A DNA stretch of 64,000 nt from CAYTBN01 sp964542165 (GTDB lineage Bacteria > Myxococcota_A > UBA796 > UBA9615 > CAYRNR01). Each line of letters begins with the position of its first letter. Positions within the stretch are counted from its first letter, which is position 1. The notes under the pieces were generated by a model. It was given only the letters and a program-made list of their open reading frames with translations, ran no database searches and was not told the DNA's origin. This document shows, piece after piece, positions 7,383-16,150 of this stretch. The translations under genes were made by a program, and so were the position numbers. Where the stretch lies: contig CAZITQ010000008.1 of assembly GCA_964542165.1 (NCBI GenBank), forward strand, positions 18,445 to 82,444. The letters are read 5' to 3'.

Positions 7383-8903
7383 ATGACCCCTCTCCCCCCC
7401 CGCCTTCCGCTGGCTCTCCTGATCGGACTGATGATCCTGGGGCTGCTGTGTCAGGCCTGCCCCGGCGGCGGCGCCCTGGTGGTCGACGACGACGACACCG
7501 GGGACGACGACACGGGCGACGACGACACGGGCGACGACGACACGGGCGACGACGACACGGGTGACGACGACACCTTCGACTGCGAGAACCTGCCGCCGCT
7601 GCCCGCCGACTTCACCCTGATGTCCGGCTTCACCGGGTCCGAGGACTTCGCCTTCGACGGCACCGGCGGCATGGTGAGCGTCAACAACCAGGGCAACCTG
7701 GTCCGCCACACCATCGACGGCGAGATGACGGTCATCAAGCCCAACCTGTCCAGCTTCGCGGCGGGCACCGAGATCCTGCCCAACGGCGACTTCGTGATCT
7801 GCGACGTGACCGCGGGCTCCGTGGTGCGGGTGACCCCGGAGGGGGGGACGACCACGCTGGTGTCCGGCCTCAACTACCCCAACGGCATCGAGGTGGGGAT
7901 GGACGGGTACGTCTACGTCAGCGAGCACGACGGCGGGCGGGTGCGGCGGGTCGACCCGGACACCGGGGACTACACCATCATCGCCGAGGGCTTGCAGTGG
8001 CCCAACGGGCTCTCCTTCGGCCCCGACCACACCACCCTGTACGTCAACAGCTTCGGCGCGGGCACGGTCCACGCCATCGAACACCAGGGGGGAGACAGCT
8101 GGAGCACCGACCTCTACGCCGAGATGGGCGCCGCGGGCAGCACCGAGGCCTGCGAGGGACTGGTCGCCGGAGACGAGTGCTTCCTGGACTTCGGGATCGG
8201 CATCTGCGACGGCGACCCTGCCAGCCTCACCTGCATCGAGTACCTGGACGAGCTGGCCTGCGCCGGACTCTCCCAGGGCGATCCCTGCGTCACCTCGGCC
8301 CTGGGCGAGACCCTGGACAGCGTCTGCGTGACCTCCAACAACACCACCTTCTGCCCCAAGGTCCCCGGCGAGGTGGCCGAGGCCTGCTTCGGAAAGTCAT
8401 CCGGCGACGACTGCGAGGCCCTGGGCATCCCACGCACCTGCGATCCCTCCTGGGAGGGGATCCTGATCTGCGACATCACGTCGTGGGAGACCGAGGTCTT
8501 CACCGCCTGCGACGGCCTGGACGAGGGCGACGAGTGCGTGGTGGTGGACTACGAGGGCTACGGCCACGGGGAGTGCGAGGACACCTGGCAGGGCATGCAG
8601 TGCGACGCGTCGTGGGGCGGCGGCTGGGGCGACGGCGGCCTCCTGGACGGCCTCAACGTGGACATCTGCGGCAACGTCTACGTCACCGAGTACATCGCCG
8701 GCTACATCTGGCGCTTCAGCGACTGGGGCAGCAGCCCGGAGCTGGTGGCCGAGACGAACACCGAGTGGATCCCCAACATGAAATGGGGCTACGGCATCGG
8801 CGGCTGGGAGACCGACGTGATGTACGTCTCCGACCGGGACACCCGCGGCATGATCGCGGTGGAGCTGGGCATACCGGGCAAGCCGACGGCGTTCGAGCCC
8901 TGA
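7383..8903 (+). CDS. Asp-linker lipoprotein with SMP-30/NHL beta-propeller
   Basis: The 506-residue lipoprotein has the lipobox CQAC, followed by five near-identical GDDDT units. The body shows propeller blades of SMP-30/gluconolactonase type: LPNGDFVICDVTAGSVVRV, LNYPNGIEVGMDGYVYVSE and LQWPNGLSFGPDHTTLYVNS. The domain is split by a Cys-rich insert (about 255-410) with four repeated motifs of the kind AC.GLS.GDPC or ACDGLDEGDEC, then the propeller resumes (NVDICGNVYVTEYIAGYIWR). Such insertions are uncommon. A C8 tract lies only a few codons after the start (7394-7401). Surface ligand binding is a guess; enzymatic activity is not evident. Confidence 0.75.
   Translation: MTPLPPRLPLALLIGLMILGLLCQACPGGGALVVDDDDTGDDDTGDDDTGDDDTGDDDTGDDDTFDCENLPPLPADFTLMSGFTGSEDFAFDGTGGMVSVNNQGNLVRHTIDGEMTVIKPNLSSFAAGTEILPNGDFVICDVTAGSVVRVTPEGGTTTLVSGLNYPNGIEVGMDGYVYVSEHDGGRVRRVDPDTGDYTIIAEGLQWPNGLSFGPDHTTLYVNSFGAGTVHAIEHQGGDSWSTDLYAEMGAAGSTEACEGLVAGDECFLDFGIGICDGDPASLTCIEYLDELACAGLSQGDPCVTSALGETLDSVCVTSNNTTFCPKVPGEVAEACFGKSSGDDCEALGIPRTCDPSWEGILICDITSWETEVFTACDGLDEGDECVVVDYEGYGHGECEDTWQGMQCDASWGGGWGDGGLLDGLNVDICGNVYVTEYIAGYIWRFSDWGSSPELVAETNTEWIPNMKWGYGIGGWETDVMYVSDRDTRGMIAVELGIPGKPTAFEP
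7484..7572 (+). repeat. Tandem 15-nt repeat encoding GDDDT
   Basis: About five copies of a 15-nt unit, nearly all reading GGCGACGACGACACG, encode the acidic linker just after the lipobox. The array keeps the reading frame, so slippage would change linker length without frameshift. Confidence 0.85.
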
Positions 8904-8916
8904 GACGGCCGTCGGA

Positions 8917-10626
8917 TCAGGGACAGGTCAGGGGGACGTCCTCACGTAGGTGTTCCCGCCCGAGCGCCACGGCGGCGCAGAGCAGGCCGTGGTGCGCGAC
9001 CCACGCGCTCTCATGGCGGCCGAAGGCATCCCAGACGGTGGATCGGGCCACGAACAGGCCTTCGCCGGCTCGCCAGACGGTCTTGTCCTGATTGTATGGC
9101 ACTTCCCTCACCCCGAGCTCCCGGGGCGTTTGCCGTTCCCACTCGGTGAGGAGATCCATGACCTCGGGGTCGATCGTGCCCTCCTCCTCGTACCGCTCCT
9201 CGCACCGATCCTCCACCTTGTAGAGCCGGTCATGGAGGAAGTGCATGCACAGACCACCATCGTCGCAGAGCACGTCCTCGGGCCGACGCTTCGGGCCCGA
9301 GAGTTGCTCCAGGTACTTGGCACTGTACTTGGGCTCCAGATCGGGGACGATCTCCCGGGCCTCGGACGTGAACCCGCCGAGGATCAACTCCTTGCCCCGC
9401 ATCTTCAGCGGCACACGTTCGACCAGGCCCGCGGCGGCCTCGTCGCAGCTCCGGGCGGGGCGGAACGGGCAGAGCAGATCCCCGCCCGGTGTCTCGACCC
9501 GGACCACCGACCAGACCTCCGGTTCCGGCGGCCTGCAGACCCAGCCGGGGACGTCGAACTCTCCACCCCCCTCACGGCCCACGTACCCGGCCGGCAGCAT
9601 GGTCAGGCCGTCCACCAGATCGCCGGGCAGCCCGGCGGCGGCGAGGTCGAACTCCAGGGTGCTCACGCTCGAGAGGTTGCCGTCGCGCAGCAGCTCGACC
9701 TCGGCGACCGCAGGCTCGAATCCCTCGACACCGGCGACCTGGACCGCCCGCAGCGCTCCACCGAGAATCGTGGGCTGCTGAGCCCGGTCGAAGGAGCACG
9801 TCAGGCCCTCGGGCTCCCCCTCCTCGAGGACGGCCACGACCTGGACCGCCCCCACCCAGGCCCGCTGGATCAGCTCCACCGAGCGGTCGTCGTCCGGATA
9901 CTCCTGCGCCAGGGTGACCATCTCGGCGGGTGTCCCGTCGACCACCTCCCGGAACCGCGCCTCCCGCAGGGCCACCGCGGCCCCGGCTCGCCTGGGGTGC
10001 GCCGGCCAGCCGTCCATCAGCTCGCGCCATGCCGCCACCGTGTCGGCGGTTTCCGCCCTCTCCCAGGCGAGCTCCGCCTCCAGCGCCTTCGCCGCCTCCA
10101 GGTGGGGGCTGTCCGGATGCCCCGCCAGCCACTGCTGGACCTTGCCCAGACCGCGGGTGGCGGCGACGGCCTCCCACACCCGCCGTGCCGCGTCGTCCCC
10201 GCCCGCGGTCCCGGAGAACTCCCGGGACAGCTCGTCCAGTACGGCGGGATCCTCGGTTCCGTCCACGAGCATCCGCGCCAGGAGCTCCCAGGCTTCCCCG
10301 GCGGCGGGGCTCCCGGCCCAGTTCTCGCACAGGGCCCGCAGGACCTCGGGCGCCGGTGGCGTCGCGGGATCCGCGGTGAGGTGCCTGAGGCGGGCGTCCC
10401 CACAGGCGGCCACGAGGGCAGGATCGTCGATCGCCCCCTCGTCCAGCCGTTTCAGGCACAGATCCGATGCCTTTTCGAGCTTGTCCTTGCCGACCAGCTT
10501 GCCGATCCGGTCCGCGTCCACCTTGGCCTGGGCCACCCCGGCGGTGACCAGCAACGCGAGCCCCAGGGACAGGGTCCTGGCAACCCAACCCGCAGGGCTT
10601 CCCCCTACCCACCGTCCTGACGTCAT
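8917..10626 (-). CDS. Exported protein of unknown function, helical-repeat N-half
   Basis: The 569-residue protein starts with a signal peptide (LSLGLALLVTAGVAQA, cleavage near residue 35). The N-terminal 270 residues are alpha-helical and TPR-like, rich in Ala/Trp/Glu with Cys in LCLKRL and VAACGDARL. The C-terminal half is mixed, containing CPFRPARSCDEA and DVLCDDGGLCMHFLHD. I recognise no catalytic motif. GAGGGGG lies upstream of the ATG. It is convergent with the preceding propeller lipoprotein (13 nt apart) and may be the distal gene of a leftward transcript from 16.1 kb. Confidence 0.7.
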   Translation of the reverse strand: MTSGRWVGGSPAGWVARTLSLGLALLVTAGVAQAKVDADRIGKLVGKDKLEKASDLCLKRLDEGAIDDPALVAACGDARLRHLTADPATPPAPEVLRALCENWAGSPAAGEAWELLARMLVDGTEDPAVLDELSREFSGTAGGDDAARRVWEAVAATRGLGKVQQWLAGHPDSPHLEAAKALEAELAWERAETADTVAAWRELMDGWPAHPRRAGAAVALREARFREVVDGTPAEMVTLAQEYPDDDRSVELIQRAWVGAVQVVAVLEEGEPEGLTCSFDRAQQPTILGGALRAVQVAGVEGFEPAVAEVELLRDGNLSSVSTLEFDLAAAGLPGDLVDGLTMLPAGYVGREGGGEFDVPGWVCRPPEPEVWSVVRVETPGGDLLCPFRPARSCDEAAAGLVERVPLKMRGKELILGGFTSEAREIVPDLEPKYSAKYLEQLSGPKRRPEDVLCDDGGLCMHFLHDRLYKVEDRCEERYEEEGTIDPEVMDLLTEWERQTPRELGVREVPYNQDKTVWRAGEGLFVARSTVWDAFGRHESAWVAHHGLLCAAVALGREHLREDVPLTCP

Positions 10627-10664
10627 CGAAACCCCCTCGATGTGAGAACCGTCGCCAGTATCGA

Positions 10665-12530
10665 TCAGCCGCCCCCACCGATCGACCCGATCTCGAAGTC
10701 CTCGACCGTCACCCCCCCGTGCCCGTGCCAGACCGTGACCTGGGTCAGGCGGTCGGCCGGGATCCGGAAGGCGTAGTCGGTGGCCAGCGCCACGCCGTCG
10801 ATCCAGACCGTGTAGGTGCCGGCGGAGCAGTCGAACCGCAGGCGGACGTCGTAGGTCGTGCCGGCGGCGTAGGGGATGGCCACGTCGGCGGCGTAGTGGT
10901 CGCCATTGCGGACGTCGAGCACGCCGGCCTCGCTGGCGCGGACCAGCATCACGTTGTCGCCGTGGGCGCCCACCACCCGCTGCCCTGCGAGGGTCGCGTA
11001 GCCGTCCATCCGGTCCTTGGACGGGGTGAACCGGAACCGGACCTCGCCCGCGCCGGCCACGGGTTCGAACCAGCGCGCGGTCCAGGTGCGTTCTCCCGAG
11101 GAGATGGGGAGGAAGCGGGGGACGACGTCCACCGAGGCCGTGTCGGCGGCCGTTCCGCCGGCGGCGTCCTCGAACACCCGCGTCAGCAGGTGGGGCCCCC
11201 GGGCCAGGGTGAGGTCGACGGGGACCGGGGAAGCGAGCTCCGTGCCGTCGAGGAACCAGCGCTCGCGGCCCCCCGCCACCCCATCCGTGGGCAGGTCGCC
11301 GCCGACGCGGGGCAGCGTCACGGTGCCCTGTCCCTCGCGCAACACGGCGATGCGGTCGGGTCCGGCGTCGGGCGATCCCCGGGTGACGAGGGGGTGCGGG
11401 TAAGGATGGGGCAGGTACCCCTCGGGCGCCTCCTCGACGACCACCGGCACGCCGTCCGCGGGCGGCTTGACCTTCGTCGAGTCCGCGGACCGGACGCAGA
11501 GCAGATCGCCCTCGCTGTCCGTGGCTGCGCAGTAGCCCGGACGGTTCCCGGGTCGCGGATCCCGCTGGAACTCGTTGTCCCAGACGTGCACCGGCTCGGT
11601 GGCCTGCGGTGTGAACTCGTCCACCCGTACCCCTTCGTCCACGTCGGCGAAGGTGTTGTTCCAGATCAGACCGCCGCCCCCGCGGATGCGCACGGCGTAC
11701 TTCAGCGGCGAGTCCCCGTCCCCGAGGTCAGGTCGCTCGACCACGTTGTCGTACACCTCGACCCATTCGGTGCCCACCGAGTCGGCCGACGAGTACTCCT
11801 GGCCCAGGGCGTCGATGGCGTTGGACTGGGTGTTGCGGCGCACCAGGTTGTGGCGGAACACGTAGCGTCCCCCCTTGTTGGCGGTCACCGCGTGCCGGCA
11901 GAGGCGGAACTCGCAGTCCTCGACGAAGGTGGCCTCGCCGGAGCCGAAGGGCTCGCCGGCGTGGGCGCCGGTGCCGTAGACAACCACACCGTAGCCGTGG
12001 GACGCCAGGGCGGGCTTGAAGGTCTTGGAGAACAGGCAGTGGTCCACGACCCCCCGGCTCGCTCCGTCGATGCGCAGGCCCGCGAAGCCCAGGAGCGAGA
12101 ACCCACAGTGGTCGATGCGAAACCCTGTCGCATCGGTCAGTCGGATCCCGTAGTCCGTGTCCTCGTTGCCGTAGAGCTCGACCCCACGGAAGCGTATGCC
12201 GGAGATGCGCAGGTCTCTCACGCCACTCGCCAGGAAGAACGCTCCGTTGTCCCGGCTGCCCTCCCGGTACAGCAGGGTCTGTTCGGCGCCCGCCCCCAGC
12301 AGGGTCACGCCGTGGGCGTCGACGGACACCTGGTCGTCGGGGCCCCAGGCCCACTCCCCGGCCGGGATCACCACCACGCCGCCGCCCTCGAGGGCCGCGA
12401 GGGCTTCGGTGATGGCCGCGGCTCCACCGTCGGCGGCGAAGACGACCTCGGCCGCCGACGCGTTGCGGACCAGCGTGACCAGCAGGGCGGCGGCGACCAG
12501 GCACAGGCGAAATCGGCTCAACGGAGACAC
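10665..12530 (-). CDS. Exported right-handed parallel beta-helix protein
   Basis: About 620 residues with a signal peptide (CLVAAALLVTLVRNASA). Residues about 25-330 are a pectate-lyase-like parallel beta-helix: IPAGEWAWGPDDQVSV, RDLRISGIRFRGVELYG, GFRIDHCGFSLLGFAGLRI and GGLIWNNTFADV have the turn-strand rhythm of this fold. A beta-sandwich-like C-terminal half follows (PKD-like about 420-480, then a lectin/LamG-like end with YTVWIDGVALATDYAFRI). Such proteins commonly bind or cleave polysaccharide, but no lyase residues are assigned. The start is uncertain: GTG at 12530, or TTG at 12521, which has GAGGTG at good spacing. Confidence 0.75.
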   Translation of the reverse strand: MSPLSRFRLCLVAAALLVTLVRNASAAEVVFAADGGAAAITEALAALEGGGVVVIPAGEWAWGPDDQVSVDAHGVTLLGAGAEQTLLYREGSRDNGAFFLASGVRDLRISGIRFRGVELYGNEDTDYGIRLTDATGFRIDHCGFSLLGFAGLRIDGASRGVVDHCLFSKTFKPALASHGYGVVVYGTGAHAGEPFGSGEATFVEDCEFRLCRHAVTANKGGRYVFRHNLVRRNTQSNAIDALGQEYSSADSVGTEWVEVYDNVVERPDLGDGDSPLKYAVRIRGGGGLIWNNTFADVDEGVRVDEFTPQATEPVHVWDNEFQRDPRPGNRPGYCAATDSEGDLLCVRSADSTKVKPPADGVPVVVEEAPEGYLPHPYPHPLVTRGSPDAGPDRIAVLREGQGTVTLPRVGGDLPTDGVAGGRERWFLDGTELASPVPVDLTLARGPHLLTRVFEDAAGGTAADTASVDVVPRFLPISSGERTWTARWFEPVAGAGEVRFRFTPSKDRMDGYATLAGQRVVGAHGDNVMLVRASEAGVLDVRNGDHYAADVAIPYAAGTTYDVRLRFDCSAGTYTVWIDGVALATDYAFRIPADRLTQVTVWHGHGGVTVEDFEIGSIGGGG

Positions 12531-12582
12531 CTCGTGGAGATCCTGCCCGTTTCGACGATTTGCCGTCACCTTCCTTCGATGA

Positions 12583-14370
12583 TCAGGGCTGGGGCGGGGG
12601 CACGACCCGGCGATCCATCGGGTCGCCGGGGGCGGGCACGACCTCCATCTCACCCACGAGTACCGTCGGCGCGGAGATGTAGGTCGGCATGCCTGCGGTC
12701 GGCTGGGTCAGGGAGTCGCCCTTCTCGAAGGGGGCGTAATAGGTCAACTCCACCTGGGGACCGGCTGCGACGATGTCCCGCAGGACCCAGCGGTGAACCC
12801 CGGTGAACGCGGCACCGCGGACCGGCTCTTCCCGTCCGTCGGTGTACAGGCGGACCAGCTGGATCGGCCGGGGCAGGTGGGGCTGGCCGTCGTCGTCGCG
12901 CGCGTCCCAGCGTTCCCGGTGGCTGGCTCCGATGAGCCGCACCGCGTCCTCCTCGAAGCGCCGCACGACCAGCACGTGGTCCAGTCCGTAGGCCTTGGCC
13001 AGCTTGTGGGCCTGCTTGCGAAGCGCGGTCCCTCCGAGGCGTTTGCCCGGCGCCACCTCCATCATGCTCGAGCGCCCCTCCAGCCGCTTGCCCGGGAGTC
13101 CGCGGGCGTGGCCGTTGCTGCCATCCACGTCCTTTCGGGGGACGCGGCCCATCAGCAGGGTGCGCACGATGCCGTCGGAGACCAGGGTCACCGACTGGGC
13201 CGGGGTGCCCTCGGCGTCGAAGGGGAAGGCGGCAGCGTGGGATGGGTCCTTCCGGGGGTCGTCGGTCACGGTCCAGCCCTGGGGCAGGGCGCGCCGCCCG
13301 ATGCGGACGTTGGCATCCGTGCCGGCGGGATCGCCGCCCCCGGTGCCCATCTTGCCGAACAGGGAATCGAAGGGGACCACCGGAGGGGTACCCTCCAGCT
13401 GCCCCACCAGCAGGTAGCGGAACAGGTCTGCCGCGGCCGCATCCTCGAACAGCACGGGTCCCACGTACTCGGACTCCAGGGGGGTGGCCTCGGTCAGCGC
13501 GATCATCTCCGCCGCGAGCTCGGCCACCTCCGCGCTCATCTGTTCGACCGGCGGCAGCTGATCCGGGTGCCGGACGATCCAGGTGCGGTGGTCGCTGAGC
13601 ACGAGACCGTCCCGAGCCCGGGTGTGCACCGCCGCCCGGAGGGCCGTCTCGGCGTAGGAGTGCACGACCTCGGTCCCCTCGGAGTCGAGGGTCCAGACCG
13701 GACCCCCGGCGTGGATCAGGTAGACGCGGGCCACCTCCAGCGGCTGGTCCGCCGGGAAGGCGGCCGAGACCTCCCTGGCCACGGTCGCCAGGTGCTCCGC
13801 GTCCACCGGAGCATCCGGTTCCGCCCGCGCCGCCTGGGGTCCGGTCAGCAGGAAGTCCCCCGGATGGTCCGGCGGTGGCGACCACGAGGCCCGCTTGCGC
13901 GCGTACTGTTCCACCGCGTCCTTGTAGGCCTCGTCGGTGGTGCGCCACGCGGCTTGCCGTACGGTCAGCGGGGTCGGTGACGCCGGGAGGTAGCCCCGAT
14001 CGAATCCGGTCTCCCACCCGCCGAAGCCGGTGTTGTCGAAGGCCGGATCGCCGACCCTCACCTCGACCCCCAGCGGCCGCTGGGGATTCACATCCTGCTC
14101 GATCAGCGCGCCGTAGGAGGCCTCCAGGTCCACGCTCTCGATGAAGGCCATGTGGTAGCGCAGGTGGTACAGGGGGGGCGCGTCGGGAAGGGTCAGCGAG
14201 GCCAGGTTGCGCTGGAGCTCCGCCCGCAGTTCGGCCGCCAGCAGCTCCTGGTCCGCCAGGGACACTCCGCCGGAGGTGGTGTCGTCTCCGGCGAGCGCGA
14301 TGGAAGCCCACGCGAACAGGATGAAGACTGCGCCCGCGAGGCGAACGTTCCGGTGACGGCGGCAGATCAT
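12583..14370 (-). CDS. Exported TldE-like protein lacking the zinc motif
   Basis: The 595-residue protein has a signal peptide (AGAVFILFAWASIALA) and is a full-length homologue of the TldD/PmbA (peptidase U62) fold. Where the active subunit has HExxxH, this one has LFRYLLVGQLEGT (about residue 310), so the zinc-binding His and Glu are lost, as in TldE/PmbA. Other family landmarks are kept (GLPGKRLEGRSSMMEV, DHVLVVRRFEEDAVRL). It overlaps the upstream TldD-like gene by 4 nt (ATGA), which implies translational coupling and a heterodimer. Classical TldD/TldE are cytosolic; export of both subunits is unusual. Confidence 0.8.
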   Translation of the reverse strand: MICRRHRNVRLAGAVFILFAWASIALAGDDTTSGGVSLADQELLAAELRAELQRNLASLTLPDAPPLYHLRYHMAFIESVDLEASYGALIEQDVNPQRPLGVEVRVGDPAFDNTGFGGWETGFDRGYLPASPTPLTVRQAAWRTTDEAYKDAVEQYARKRASWSPPPDHPGDFLLTGPQAARAEPDAPVDAEHLATVAREVSAAFPADQPLEVARVYLIHAGGPVWTLDSEGTEVVHSYAETALRAAVHTRARDGLVLSDHRTWIVRHPDQLPPVEQMSAEVAELAAEMIALTEATPLESEYVGPVLFEDAAAADLFRYLLVGQLEGTPPVVPFDSLFGKMGTGGGDPAGTDANVRIGRRALPQGWTVTDDPRKDPSHAAAFPFDAEGTPAQSVTLVSDGIVRTLLMGRVPRKDVDGSNGHARGLPGKRLEGRSSMMEVAPGKRLGGTALRKQAHKLAKAYGLDHVLVVRRFEEDAVRLIGASHRERWDARDDDGQPHLPRPIQLVRLYTDGREEPVRGAAFTGVHRWVLRDIVAAGPQVELTYYAPFEKGDSLTQPTAGMPTYISAPTVLVGEMEVVPAPGDPMDRRVVPPPQP

Positions 14371-16061
14371 GGCGCACCCCCTTGTTCACGAACCTCGCCG
14401 TCGGGGTCGGCCCCGGGCTTGTCCAGCAAGGGCGGCCGGTCGCTGCCCTTGTCCTTGAGCTGGAACTCCAGGGACGAGAACAGGATGCTCGGGCTCACAC
14501 CGCCCACGGGCACCATCCCGCTCTCGGCGCCGCAGAATCCATTGAAGACGTCGGGATCGTCCCCGCCGGCGATGATGCTGGAGAAGGCCTCGAGGGGCGT
14601 ACCGACCAGGTCGATGCCGCGGATCAACTCGTCCGGTCGGCCGTCGGCGTAGACCCGCCAGCTGGTGGCGGCCCGGACGTTGAACGAGTTGGGGAAGCGA
14701 CGCCCGGTCATGGTGAAGCCGCCGTCGATCTCGTCGACGATCAGGCCGTACTCCAGGTCCTGCTTGCGCAGGGACTGCAGGAGCTGGGCGCGGAGCTTGT
14801 CGAAGGGTCTCCCGCCTTCCACCTCGATCACCAGGTTGCCCATGCGCGATACCGGCGACCGTCCCACGGAGCGGCGGCCGTGGCCGTTGGACTGCTCGAA
14901 GCCCTGGATCGGCGAGCGGCCCATGAGGAACCCCAGCAGCACGCCGTCGTCCACCAGCTGGACCCGCTGGGCGGCGACACCCTCGTCGTCGTACGTGTAG
15001 TACCCGTTGAGGTCGTGGCCCGCCGCCCGGACCAGGGTGGGATCGTCGACCACGTCGACGAAGTCCGGGAGGATGGCGCGGCCGACGTACTCCTTGAAGG
15101 TCTTGCCTTCGTTCTCGCGCTTCTGCCGGTGTCCCTCCAGGCGGTGGCCCATCACCTCGTGGAAGAACACCGCCGCGGCCTTGCCCCGCAGCAGCACGGG
15201 CCCCGAGTAGGGCTTGCCGCGGGGGGCGTCCAGCAGATCCTCGAGCTCGGCGACCACCTCGTCCGCCCACGCTTCGAGGGTGGTCGCGTCCGGGAGCCGG
15301 TCGGGGGTGTGCACGTCCATGTGGCGGTCCGAAGAGACCTCGTCGCCGTCCTCGGCGGTGGCCGACGCGGACAACGAGACCCGGATCCGGGTGGTCCCGT
15401 GGGACAACCGCGTGCCTTCCGTGTCCACGAAGGTCGTGATCGTCCGTGCTGCGCGGACCGACGCCCCGCTGGAGTGGACCCTCGGGCTGGCGTCCAGCCG
15501 CTCCGACAGGGCGACGAGGACCGGTTCCCACGCCCCACGATCGAAGGTGAACTCCGCCACCGGCAGCCGGTCCTGCACCGGTTCCCGGGGCTCGAAGTCC
15601 GGGGCGGGATCCTCCTCCTCGACCTTCACGGTCTGGTTGGCCCGCACCATCACCACGGCCTCCGCCGCATCCCGGTAGCGGGCGTCGAGCTCCCGCCACA
15701 CCGCGTGCCGCAGGGCGTGCTCGGGCGCGTCGTCGAGGGGGAACAGCACCCGGTTGCGATCCCGTCGCCGCCAGCTGCTCTGGCCCCGCAGGGGATGGGT
15801 GTTGTCCAGCTCCGCCGTGCCCACGCGCACGTCCACGTCCAAGAAGCGGTAGCGATCGTCGTCGGAGGAGCGGATCGTGCCCGCCGTGGCGGAGACGGCC
15901 GAACTCCACGAGTCGGTCACGCTCACCGCCATGTAGTGCGGCGGCTCGTCCCGCTCCGAGAGTACGGTCATGGACCGCTCCAGTTCGGACGCCAGGATCT
16001 CCTCCAGCGGCGGTGGTGCCGTGGCCAGCAGGGTGAGAACGAGCAGGGCCTGTGGAGTCAT
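14367..16061 (-). CDS. Exported TldD-like zinc metalloprotease
   Basis: The 564-residue protein begins with a short hydrophobic leader (TPQALLVLTLLATAPP). The TldD zinc signature is intact: AAVFFHEVMGHRLEGH around residue 300, giving HEVMGH plus the downstream EGH. The C-terminal TldD-like core includes GRRSVGRSPVSRMGNLVIEV and FNGFCGAESGMVPVGG. TldD acts with TldE to degrade unfolded peptides and to mature microcins or remove RiPP leaders. Here the coupled TldE-like gene overlaps by 4 nt. The two genes share a similar initiation region (TGAACAAGGGGG before each CCATGA), which suggests tandem duplication. Both are probably exported, so extracytoplasmic peptide processing is inferred. Confidence 0.85.
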   Translation of the reverse strand: MTPQALLVLTLLATAPPPLEEILASELERSMTVLSERDEPPHYMAVSVTDSWSSAVSATAGTIRSSDDDRYRFLDVDVRVGTAELDNTHPLRGQSSWRRRDRNRVLFPLDDAPEHALRHAVWRELDARYRDAAEAVVMVRANQTVKVEEEDPAPDFEPREPVQDRLPVAEFTFDRGAWEPVLVALSERLDASPRVHSSGASVRAARTITTFVDTEGTRLSHGTTRIRVSLSASATAEDGDEVSSDRHMDVHTPDRLPDATTLEAWADEVVAELEDLLDAPRGKPYSGPVLLRGKAAAVFFHEVMGHRLEGHRQKRENEGKTFKEYVGRAILPDFVDVVDDPTLVRAAGHDLNGYYTYDDEGVAAQRVQLVDDGVLLGFLMGRSPIQGFEQSNGHGRRSVGRSPVSRMGNLVIEVEGGRPFDKLRAQLLQSLRKQDLEYGLIVDEIDGGFTMTGRRFPNSFNVRAATSWRVYADGRPDELIRGIDLVGTPLEAFSSIIAGGDDPDVFNGFCGAESGMVPVGGVSPSILFSSLEFQLKDKGSDRPPLLDKPGADPDGEVREQGGAP

Positions 16062-16150
16062 GGAACCCCCCCTTGTTCATGGGCCACCGGTCGATTCCGA
16101 TGCCGTTTTCGGAGGATAGCAGGAGGCCGGCCCGGAGGGCGCGCCGGTAG

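Noticed and set aside
7484..7572. Tandem 15-nt repeats as a possible replication iteron or CRISPR
   Set aside because: They encode the GDDDT linker in the reading frame of a lipoprotein.
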